Shown here one piece after another: positions 1-5,114 of a stretch of 5,479 nt of DNA (position 1 is the stretch's first letter; each line of letters begins with the position of its first letter). The position numbers and the translations under genes are program-made. The notes below the pieces were generated by a model that did no database searches, was not told the origin of the DNA, and saw only the letters and a list, made by a program, of their open reading frames with translations. This stretch comes from Planctomycetota bacterium (lineage in GTDB: Bacteria; Planctomycetota; Planctomycetia; Planctomycetales; Planctomycetaceae), in assembly GCA_024278285.1 (NCBI GenBank), contig JAJRTM010000284.1, positions 1 to 5,479 of the forward strand, in the 5' to 3' direction.

Positions 1-645
1 CCGACCGATCGGGAAATTGGTCACGTTGTTAAAGTGGTCAAGCGAATTAAAGAAGAACTCGGCTTGCACATCTGTTGTTGTCTGGGACTGCTTAAAAAAG
101 AACAGGCAAAAACTCTGGCCGAAGCAGGCGTGGATCGCATCAATCATAATTTGAATACGTCCCGCGAATACTACGAAACAATCTGCACGACGCACACCTA
201 TCAAGATCGCCTTGATACATTACAGGTTGCTTCAGATGCTGGAATGGAATTGTGTAGCGGCATCATCGTTGGTATGGGGGAAACCGATGCCGATCTGGTT
301 CATGTCGCCATGGAATTGAATCAACTGAATGTCAAATCGATCCCGGTTAATTTCTTGACATCGATCGAAGGGACGCCGCTGGAGAATGTCAAACAACTCA
401 CTCCGCAGCGATGCCTCAAAGCACTTTGTCTGTTTCGTTTCATGCACCCGGCGACAGAAATTCGCATCGCAGGAGGCCGCGAAGTTCATTTACGTTCGAT
501 GCAGGCGTTGGGTTTGTACCCCGCTAATTCGATTTTTGTCAGCGACTATCTCACCACAGCAGGCCAAACGCCTCATGAAGATGTCGAAATGATTAAAGAC
601 CTCGGCTTTGAAATTGTCGTTCAAGGGGCAGAATCTGCAAGTTGA
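1..645 (+). CDS. bioB: Biotin synthase BioB, 5'-truncated by window edge
   Basis: Biotin synthase is a cytoplasmic radical-SAM enzyme that inserts sulfur into dethiobiotin, the last step of biotin synthesis. The reading frame is open from base 1, so the 214 visible codons are the C-terminal part; by comparison with E. coli BioB (346 aa) roughly the first 100 residues, including the CxxxCxxC cluster that binds [4Fe-4S]/SAM, lie outside the window. Visible family landmarks are the HICCCLG segment (first Cys, codon at 73-75, aligns with E. coli Cys128), NHNLNTS, CSGIIVG (Cys at 253-255, aligns with Cys188), and IRIAGGRE (Arg at 463-465, aligns with Arg260). These are ligands of the auxiliary [2Fe-2S] sulfur-donor cluster. 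A GTG at 34 is internal, not the start. The stop is TGA at 643-645. No other bio gene is adjacent downstream. The family call is near certain. Confidence 0.95.
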   Translation, partial: PTDREIGHVVKVVKRIKEELGLHICCCLGLLKKEQAKTLAEAGVDRINHNLNTSREYYETICTTHTYQDRLDTLQVASDAGMELCSGIIVGMGETDADLVHVAMELNQLNVKSIPVNFLTSIEGTPLENVKQLTPQRCLKALCLFRFMHPATEIRIAGGREVHLRSMQALGLYPANSIFVSDYLTTAGQTPHEDVEMIKDLGFEIVVQGAESAS

Positions 646-765
646 ATGAAGTCGGCATTTTTGAGAGACCGTTCTTTACGATTCTTACGAAGCCTGTGCT
701 AAAGTATCGTTCGAACAATTACTGTCTGGTTTCATCTTTTTTGTTTGGCCAAAGGCCTCTTTCAC

Positions 766-789
766 CATAGCCTGGGGCAACGCCCCAGG
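766..789 (+). repeat. Left GC-rich hairpin of the nested repeat
   Basis: Within this 24-base arm, CCTGGGGC, a 3-base loop AAC and GCCCCAGG form a perfect 8-bp stem (771-789). The whole arm is also the exact reverse complement of 880-903. It can therefore pair either with itself or with its distant partner, giving two mutually exclusive folds. Confidence 0.9.
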
Positions 790-809
790 TAGAATTGTTT
801 GATTGCTCT

Positions 810-860
810 TTTTGGCTGAAAGCCATATTCAATGCTTTTGTATATGGCTTTCAGCCAAAA
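810..860. repeat. Central 19-bp perfect stem-loop of the nested repeat
   Basis: Bases 810-828 and 842-860 are perfect reverse complements separated by a 13-base loop. The stem contains TTGGCTGAAAGCC. No T-run follows on either strand immediately enough to make it a classical intrinsic terminator, although a few T or A bases flank the stem. Confidence 0.9.
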
Positions 861-879
861 GGTTGACGACTCATCTGTT

Positions 880-903
880 CCTGGGGCGTTGCCCCAGGCT
901 ATG
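880..903 (-). repeat. Right GC-rich hairpin of the nested repeat
   Basis: CCTGGGGC, loop GTT and GCCCCAGG (880-898) form the mirror of the hairpin at 771-789. The arm is identical to that copy over 24 bases when read on the minus strand. Absence of any mismatch between these arms, against clear divergence in the outer arms, means this part is either recent, gene-converted or under structural constraint. Confidence 0.9.
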
Positions 904-985
904 ATGATTTTGGCCTTCAGCCAAGAAAAGAGAACATCAAAGATACGACAGTAATAGTTCGAGCGATCCTTAGTTTACCTGCGTG

Positions 986-999
986 GGCATGCGCATGCC
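986..999. other. 14-bp perfect palindrome GGCATGCGCATGCC
   Basis: The sequence is exactly self-complementary. It lies 13 bases beyond the right end of the large inverted repeat and 121 bases before the dehydrogenase start codon. It could be an operator or dyad for a dimeric regulator of that gene, or a remnant of another small repeat: the string GGGCATGCG at 985-993 also occurs, on the minus strand, inside the REP-like element at 3802-3810. No function can be assigned. Confidence 0.4.
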
Positions 1000-1108
1000 G
1001 TTGAGAATTTCCAATCTCTACTGATTCAGCGTGACGTGATGGTAATAAACATGCCCACGTATAAGAATTATCTTTCCAACAATTTGAACCAAACTATTGC
1101 AGCAACAA

Positions 1109-1113
1109 AAGGA
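1109..1113 (+). promoter_or_regulatory. Shine-Dalgarno AAGGA deciding the dehydrogenase start
   Basis: AAGGA sits 6 bases before ATG 1120. The same arrangement (AAGGAATT, four bases, ATG) precedes the sulfatase start at 5115, which supports choosing 1120 over the in-frame GTG at 1036 or the ATGs at 1039 and 1051. Confidence 0.7.
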
Positions 1114-1119
1114 ATTCAA

Positions 1120-2151
1120 ATGAAAGCGATGTTACTTTCGCAGTATAAGCAATTGGAAATTACCGAAATACCCAAACCGGAAATTGGGCCGCTTGATATT
1201 CTTATTTCTGTTCAGGCGTGCGGAATATGTGGCAGTGACGTGCATGGTTACGATGGCTCGACCGGACGTCGTGTTCCGCCAATTATTATGGGGCATGAAG
1301 CAGCGGGGGTGATCACGCAGGTTGGTTCGCAGGTAACGCGATTTGCAGTGAATGATCGCGTCACGTTTGATTCAACTATTTCGTGCAGCTCTTGTTTTCA
1401 TTGTGCTCGCGGCGAAATTAATCTTTGCGATAATCGAAAAGTCCTCGGCGTTTCCTGTGATGAATACCGTCAACATGGCGCGTTTGCAGAGTTCGTAGTT
1501 GTTCCGGAAAATATCGTTTACGCTCTTCCCGATTCCTTCCCTTTTGAACACGCGGCGATGATAGAAGCGGTTTCAATTGCAGTGCATGCGGCTAATCGTA
1601 CGCCGATCTCGCTGGGAGATTCCTGCGTTGTGGTGGGAACCGGAATGATCGGGTTACTCGTTATTCAGGCCATGAAACGAGCCGGGTGCAGCACCATTAT
1701 TGCGGTCGATCTCGATCCCGATAAACTTGAACTGGCCCTTAAACTGGGAGCCACCAATTCTATCAATGCAAGCACAGAAGATGTTGTCACGAAAGTGAAA
1801 GAATTGACTTCGGGCCGCGGGACTGATGTTGCTGTGGAAGTTGTCGGAGCAACAAAAACAATTCAAACCGCGATAGAATCTGTCCGCAAGGGAGGGAGCA
1901 TCACATTGGTTGGCAACCTCGCCCCGGAAATCGATTTGCCTTTGCAAAGCGTCGTCACTCGCGAACTGACACTGAACGGCTCGTGCGCCTCTCGCGGAGA
2001 GTATCCCCAGTGCATCGAGTTAATGGACCGAGGTGACATTCAGGTCGAACCGCTCATTTCCCTCAAAGCGTCGCTGGAAGAAGGCCCTGCGTTATTTGAA
2101 CGGCTTTACAACGCAGAACCAGGTTTGATGAAAGTTATCTTGCAGCCATGA
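1120..2151 (+). CDS. Zinc-dependent medium-chain sugar-alcohol/threonine-type dehydrogenase
   Basis: This 343-aa cytoplasmic oxidoreductase belongs to the medium-chain dehydrogenase/reductase superfamily, in the sorbitol, threonine and galactitol-1-phosphate dehydrogenase branch, and should oxidise a secondary alcohol with NAD(P)+. Probable catalytic zinc ligands are Cys37 in GICGSD, His59-Glu60 in GHEAAG, and Glu149 before SIAVHA. The structural zinc lobe is complete as C-x2-C-x2-C-x7-C (Cys89, 92, 95, 103). The Rossmann fold shows GTGMIG (173-178) followed by VDLD (196-199); an Asp at the end of the second strand usually means NAD+ preference. The length matches the family. The frame stays open upstream to GTG 1036, but the 28 extra residues do not look like family sequence and ATG 1120 has a good ribosome-binding site. 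The gene converges on the sugar ABC ATPase with 25 bases between. The exact substrate cannot be read from the sequence. Confidence 0.92.
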   Translation: MKAMLLSQYKQLEITEIPKPEIGPLDILISVQACGICGSDVHGYDGSTGRRVPPIIMGHEAAGVITQVGSQVTRFAVNDRVTFDSTISCSSCFHCARGEINLCDNRKVLGVSCDEYRQHGAFAEFVVVPENIVYALPDSFPFEHAAMIEAVSIAVHAANRTPISLGDSCVVVGTGMIGLLVIQAMKRAGCSTIIAVDLDPDKLELALKLGATNSINASTEDVVTKVKELTSGRGTDVAVEVVGATKTIQTAIESVRKGGSITLVGNLAPEIDLPLQSVVTRELTLNGSCASRGEYPQCIELMDRGDIQVEPLISLKASLEEGPALFERLYNAEPGLMKVILQP

Positions 2152-2176
2152 TTTCCAGAAAGAGAGGCACCTTATT

Positions 2177-3703
2177 TCATTGGGCGGCCAGTGACATGAC
2201 GGCTTCTTCGGTGATTTGATCTTGCAACAGTTCTCCGGTGATTTTCCCTTCGTGCATGACCAGAACACGATCTGAAATGCCGATAATCTCTTCCATTTCG
2301 CTGCTGGCAAATAATATCGAAACGCCCTTTGCTGCAAGCTGATCAACCAGGTGATAAATTTCTTCCTTGGCGCCGATATCGATACCTCGCGTTGGCTCAT
2401 CCAGTAACAGCACGGACGGTTTCATCGCCAGCCATTTTGCCAAAACGACTTTTTGTTGATTGCCTCCCGAAAGTAATCCAACCAACTGATTCGGCCCCGA
2501 GCAGCGGATGTTGAGAGACTCTGCAAATTCATCGTAAATTTCTTTTTCATTCTGAAAGTTGATGAATCTGTTCCATTTGGCTCGAAATGGAAGACTGGCA
2601 AGCGATGCGTTTTCCTGAACGCTCATTTCCAGAATCAGCCCTTCCGATTTTCGATCTTCTGGAACCAGCCCCAACCCCGCAGCGATCGATTCTCTTGAAG
2701 CATGAGCAGTAAGTAATTTCCCACCAAGACGGACCGTTCCCCCCAGGCGGTTATCGATCCCGAAAATCGCTCGAAGCAGTTCACTTCGTCCCGCTCCAAC
2801 CAATCCGGCAATGCCAACAATTTCTCCTTCTCGAATTTGAAAACTGTTTGAATGCTCGGGCCAGGTTGTTGTCCGCAAGTTTTCAACCTGTAACGAAATA
2901 CTGCCAGGCTGGTGGGCGCTACGTTGATAAAACCGGGAAACATCTCGCCCAACCATCAGCGAAACCATTGCCTGATGAGAGACGTCGCCTCGCTTCAAAC
3001 TCCCCGCATTTTTCCCATCACGCAGCACCAACACACGGTCCGCAATTTCTTCGACTTCTTTCAAACGATGCGAAATATAAACAATACTGACACCCTGCCC
3101 GCGAAGTTGACGAATCACATCCATCAACGTCGCTGTTTCTTTTTGTGAAAGCGAAGAGGTTGGCTCATCCATGATTAAAACCTTGGCGTTAATCGAAAGA
3201 GCTTTGGCAATTTCCACCAACTGCTGCTGACCAATCGGCAGTTCCCGTACGAGTAACCTGGGTGATACATCCAGACCAACTTGTCGCAGAAACTTTTGCG
3301 ATTCCTGCTCAACGGTTGCGCGATCAATCCAACCAAAACGATTCGGTTCGCGTCCGAGAAATATATTGGCAGCAACATCAAGATTATCGGAAAGATTCAA
3401 TTCTTGATGAATGAGCGCTACCCCTGCATTGAGTGCATCATCGACCGACTGGAAGTGAACAGGAGAACCATCAAGAAACAACTGACCGGCATCAGGGTTT
3501 TGAACGCCCGCCAGTATTTTCATCAATGTACTTTTTCCGGCTCCGTTTTCTCCAACAACAGCCAGCACCTCGCCGGGGGAAATTTCCATCGAAACCTGAT
3601 CCAGCGCGATCACACCAGGGAAACGTTTGCCAATATCTTCAGCTTGCAAACGATAATTAGAAGGGACCGTTTGAGTTTCTGATGAATTGATAGCTGTTTC
3701 CAT
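2177..3703 (-). CDS. rbsA: Sugar ABC transporter ATP-binding protein, RbsA/MglA type
   Basis: This 508-aa protein is the tandem ATPase of a carbohydrate-uptake (CUT2) ABC importer and sits on the cytoplasmic face of the membrane. Domain 1 has Walker [10 protein letters not shown] (51-59), Q-loop Gln100, signature-like LPIGQQQ (155-161), Walker B LIMDEP (176-181) and switch His212. Domain 2 is family-typically degenerate: GLVGAGRSE (300-308) has Arg in place of the Walker A Lys, the signature LSGGNQQK (411-418) is canonical, Walker B is [11 protein letters not shown] (432-442), and SSE replaces the switch His. This asymmetry is normal for RbsA, XylG and MglA, with one hydrolysing site, and is not damage. 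An in-frame TAA lies 9 bases upstream of ATG 3703, so the start cannot be further out; the ribosome-binding site is weak. No permease (RbsC-like) or binding-protein gene adjoins it. Resemblance to E. coli RbsA is clear, but ribose as substrate is unproven. Confidence 0.9.
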   Translation of the reverse strand: METAINSSETQTVPSNYRLQAEDIGKRFPGVIALDQVSMEISPGEVLAVVGENGAGKSTLMKILAGVQNPDAGQLFLDGSPVHFQSVDDALNAGVALIHQELNLSDNLDVAANIFLGREPNRFGWIDRATVEQESQKFLRQVGLDVSPRLLVRELPIGQQQLVEIAKALSINAKVLIMDEPTSSLSQKETATLMDVIRQLRGQGVSIVYISHRLKEVEEIADRVLVLRDGKNAGSLKRGDVSHQAMVSLMVGRDVSRFYQRSAHQPGSISLQVENLRTTTWPEHSNSFQIREGEIVGIAGLVGAGRSELLRAIFGIDNRLGGTVRLGGKLLTAHASRESIAAGLGLVPEDRKSEGLILEMSVQENASLASLPFRAKWNRFINFQNEKEIYDEFAESLNIRCSGPNQLVGLLSGGNQQKVVLAKWLAMKPSVLLLDEPTRGIDIGAKEEIYHLVDQLAAKGVSILFASSEMEEIIGISDRVLVMHEGKITGELLQDQITEEAVMSLAAQ

Positions 3704-3732
3704 TTCAACGATTTATTCTTGGTGAATCTAAC

Positions 3733-3745
3733 GAGGCTTCGCCTC
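3733..3745. repeat. Small hairpin GAGGC-TTC-GCCTC
   Basis: A perfect 5-bp GC-rich stem with a 3-base loop lies 30 bases upstream of the ABC ATPase start codon, inside its likely leader. The T-run that would make a terminator is missing on the minus strand; on the plus strand a short T-run (3753-3757) lies 8 bases beyond the stem. It may be part of the adjacent dispersed repeat or a local mRNA structure. Confidence 0.45.
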
Positions 3746-3772
3746 AAACCAATTTTTCCTGTATCAATAACA

Positions 3773-3838
3773 GTAGGGTGTGTCGCGACGCACCTTTAAT
3801 ACGCATGCCCTCATTTGATGCGTTACAACGCACCCTAC
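3773..3838. repeat. REP-like inverted repeat with GTAGGGTG ends
   Basis: The outer ends GTAGGGTG (3773-3780) and CACCCTAC (3831-3838) are exact reverse complements, and the arms go on matching imperfectly for about 22 bases. Each arm is itself near-palindromic: GGTGTGTCGCGACGCACC on the left (core GTCGCGAC), GATGCGTTACAACGCACC on the right. The result is two hairpins in inverted order around a short spacer, the layout of bacterial REP/BIME elements. From general knowledge, GTAGGGTGCGT...ACGCACCCTAC sequences recur in the intergenic DNA of several bacterial phyla. It lies 25 bases after the pyrF stop codon. Confidence 0.8.
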
Positions 3839-3863
3839 GGCAGGTATTTCAGTTTAACAGGTT

Positions 3864-4814
3864 CTACTGCAAATTTCCTGCAGGGGTGTTGTTGGCGATA
3901 TCTTTGATCATTTCTTTGGTAGCCAGTTCGACCGCTTGTTCCCATTGGTCGGGTGCAAATTGTTCTTTGTACGGCTCTGCGTTGTAAGCGAAGTTGATGC
4001 CTCGCGAACTGTTGATGATCGCGCCGAGTCCGTCAGCATCGAAAGCGGTTGCGACATCGACTGCCCCGCCGCCATGGGCGCCGTATCCGGGAATGAGTAG
4101 CGGAACGTGAGGCATTGCGCGACGAAGTTGTTGGAGTTCTTGCGGATACGTTGCCCCGACAACTGCCCCGACGCAGCCGTAATTTCCGACTGCGTTTGAA
4201 GCCGCCTGACAAGCCGATTCTTCGACCGATGCGGCTACCTTCTGATACAATTTCTGATCCTGCTCGGTATGATCCTGAAAACTTGCTGCACCGGGATTAC
4301 TGGTGCGAACCAGCACATAAATTCCTGCGCCGCGTTGCACCGCAGTTTCGATAAACGGTTCGAGAGTATCGCTGCCCAGATACGGATTCACCGTTAACGC
4401 ATCGGCTGCAAACGGGGCAGCTTGCGGATCTTCACCTGCCAGATACGCTTTTGCATAGCCGAGTGCCGTCGAACCGATATCGCCACGCTTGGCATCACAT
4501 ATCACAATCAAGCCCGCTTGCCTGGCATAAGAAATTACACGTTGTAACGCCAAGCAGCCGGCTGCCCCAAGTTGTTCAAAAAATGCAGATTGCGGTTTGA
4601 CAGCAGGAACCAGCGGAGAGACTACATCAATAATGTGTTTGCAAAATTCCTCAAACGCGTTTGCTGCCATTTCATATTCATTGATGGATGCGTTGCGTGC
4701 TTTTTCAATAATTTCAGTAGGCAGTTGATCGAGCCGAGGGTCTAACCCCACGAGCGCAGGAGTCCTTTTTTTCTGGATCGCAGCATGAAGGCGATCGGCG
4801 TAGTCAGTCATCAT
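3864..4814 (-). CDS. pyrF: Orotidine-5'-phosphate decarboxylase, type 2
   Basis: PyrF converts orotidine 5'-phosphate to UMP, the last step of de novo pyrimidine synthesis, in the cytoplasm. At 316 aa it matches the long type 2 subfamily rather than the roughly 230-240 aa type 1 form. Visible landmarks are VGLDPR (22-27), [12 protein letters not shown] (72-83), the catalytic DAKRGD (107-112, giving the Asp-x-Lys-x-x-Asp charge network), TVNPYLGSD (141-149), VVGATYP (218-224), the phosphate-binding IPGYGAHGG (241-249) and NSSRGI (268-273). Two ATGs stand in tandem at the start (4814 and 4811); either is possible and no strong ribosome-binding site separates them. The stop is TAG at 3864-3866. 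The sulfatase gene is divergent upstream; the ABC ATPase gene follows in the same direction after 160 bases. The family assignment is near certain. Confidence 0.96.
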   Translation of the reverse strand: MMTDYADRLHAAIQKKRTPALVGLDPRLDQLPTEIIEKARNASINEYEMAANAFEEFCKHIIDVVSPLVPAVKPQSAFFEQLGAAGCLALQRVISYARQAGLIVICDAKRGDIGSTALGYAKAYLAGEDPQAAPFAADALTVNPYLGSDTLEPFIETAVQRGAGIYVLVRTSNPGAASFQDHTEQDQKLYQKVAASVEESACQAASNAVGNYGCVGAVVGATYPQELQQLRRAMPHVPLLIPGYGAHGGGAVDVATAFDADGLGAIINSSRGINFAYNAEPYKEQFAPDQWEQAVELATKEMIKDIANNTPAGNLQ

Positions 4815-4894
4815 TTATTTTCTATGTTATGTTGTGTATCTACAATTAAAATGAGGGAACCTGTAATAGTACAACAGGAGCACAGGCATTCGGC

Positions 4895-4984
4895 GTCTGT
4901 TTTGTTTGAGCAGACTGAGATGAAAGAAGTTTTTGACCAAACAAAAAAGTGAACCCCAACAGTTATTATTCGAACGCCCCTAAG
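4895..4984 (-). repeat. Diverged single-arm copy of the bioB-downstream repeat
   Basis: Read on the minus strand, 4984 to 4895 aligns with the left arm 699-789 of the large inverted repeat. Shared blocks in order are CGTTCGAA, ACTGT, GGTTCA/GGTTTCA, a 12-base TTTTTTGTTTGG followed by a base change and CAAA, then TCTTTCA and CAG/TAG. By eye about three quarters of bases match in the first half, and fewer later. Where the first element has the CCTGGGGC/GCCCCAGG hairpin, this copy has a different stem at the same place, GTCTG (4895-4899) pairing with CAGAC (4911-4915). No inverted partner arm is recognisable beside it, so it is a solitary unit or half-element. Beyond the CTAAG end (4980-4984) similarity stops, as it does beyond TTAG at 973. 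Confidence 0.75.
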
Positions 4985-4992
4985 CGACTCGC

Positions 4993-5021
4993 TTGACTCT
5001 GTTGTTCGCTGTAATGATACT
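4993..5021 (+). promoter_or_regulatory. Candidate sigma70-type promoter for the sulfatase gene
   Basis: TTGACT (4993-4998, five of six consensus bases) is followed by a 17-base spacer and GATACT (5016-5021, four of six). It would give a 5' leader of roughly 85 bases. It begins 9 bases beyond the end of the repeat copy. It rests on consensus matching only. Confidence 0.35.
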
Positions 5022-5103
5022 AAAAAAATGAGATATCTGGCCTACCTCAACCATCACAGCCAATTGAATCTATTTGAACCTACTGCTAATTAGCCAATCC
5101 AAT

Positions 5104-5108
5104 AAGGA
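5104..5108 (+). promoter_or_regulatory. Shine-Dalgarno AAGGA of the sulfatase gene
   Basis: AAGGA lies 6 bases before ATG 5115. An in-frame TAA at 5103-5105 rules out any earlier start, so this site fixes the N-terminus. Confidence 0.7.
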
Positions 5109-5114
5109 ATTGCC

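Larger units (their letters stand above)
699..973. repeat. Large nested inverted repeat (about 275 bp)
   Basis: The two halves of this block are reverse complements over most of their length. The outer arms 699-726 and 947-973 match with a few substitutions and one gap, both starting CTAA and ending ACTGTC when read inward. The shoulders 727-765 and 904-946 match imperfectly. The arms 766-789 and 880-903 match perfectly over 24 bp, and the inner arms 810-828 and 842-860 perfectly over 19 bp around a 13-base loop. A 13-base motif TTGGCYRAARGCC occurs four times in + + - - order at 745-757, 812-824, 846-858 and 912-924. Either strand transcribed would fold into one long branched hairpin. There is no ORF for a transposase inside. 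It could be a MITE- or REP/BIME-type non-autonomous element, a structured RNA, or a bidirectional 3'-end hairpin for bioB. The structure is certain; the function is unknown. Confidence 0.9.
646..1119. other. Intergenic region between bioB and the dehydrogenase gene
   Basis: This 474-base gap has no convincing gene. It holds a 275-bp nested inverted repeat (699-973) and a 14-bp palindrome (986-999), each listed separately. The remaining flanks (646-698 and 1000-1106) show no clear terminator with a T-run and no strong sigma70 promoter. A reading frame open from GTG 1036 into the dehydrogenase looks like an untranslated leader: the family's usual N-terminus and a good ribosome-binding site are at 1120. 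Confidence 0.7.
3704..3863. other. Gap between pyrF and the sugar ABC ATPase gene
   Basis: This 160-base gap separates two minus-strand genes. It contains a small hairpin (3733-3745) and a REP-like inverted repeat (3773-3838). It has no ORF of note. On the minus strand there is no clear T-run terminator after pyrF, so read-through into the ATPase gene is possible, with the repeat acting as an intercistronic structure. Confidence 0.6.
4815..5114. other. Divergent intergenic region between pyrF and the sulfatase gene
   Basis: This 300-base region must hold promoters for both divergent genes. It contains a diverged copy of one arm of the bioB-downstream repeat (4895-4984) and a candidate sigma70 promoter for the sulfatase (4993-5021). 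It also contains a 10-bp palindrome GCTAATTAGC (5085-5094) just before the sulfatase ribosome-binding site and a weak 5-bp hairpin CCTGT/ACAGG (4860-4878). For pyrF the minus strand offers a TTTAAT about 30-35 bases before the ATG as a possible -10, without a convincing -35. No protein-coding gene was found. Confidence 0.6.

Noticed and set aside
34..36. GTG 34 as the bioB start codon
   Set aside because: The frame is open to base 1 and codons before 34 continue plausible BioB sequence; a start here would remove the SAM-cluster domain. It is a truncation by the window edge.
300..315. Degenerate Walker A in ABC ATPase domain 2 (residues 300-308; numbers are residues, not bases) as evidence of a broken gene
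   Set aside because: Arg replacing Lys in GLVGAGRSE and loss of the switch His are normal in the second domain of RbsA/MglA/XylG proteins.
810..860. Central stem-loop as a classical rho-independent terminator for bioB
   Set aside because: The stem is long but AT-flanked without the U-run directly after it, it lies about 165 bases past the stop codon, and it is embedded in a larger repeat. Termination is possible but not supported as the primary role.
699..973. Long repeat region as a CRISPR array
   Set aside because: Copies are inverted, not direct, and there are no regularly sized unique spacers and no cas genes.
1036..1119. 28-residue N-terminal extension of the dehydrogenase from GTG 1036
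   Set aside because: The extension looks unlike the family N-terminus, lacks a good ribosome-binding site at 1036, and ATG 1120 has AAGGA at the right distance followed by a typical MKAM start.
3281..3682. 133-codon plus-strand frame inside the ABC ATPase gene
   Set aside because: It lies wholly antisense to a clear, full-length ATPase gene, shows no recognisable domain, and is the kind of shadow frame expected opposite a coding region.
3778..3987. 69-codon plus-strand frame across the REP-like element and the pyrF 3' end
   Set aside because: It begins inside the repeat and runs antisense into pyrF; no family resemblance or ribosome-binding site was seen.
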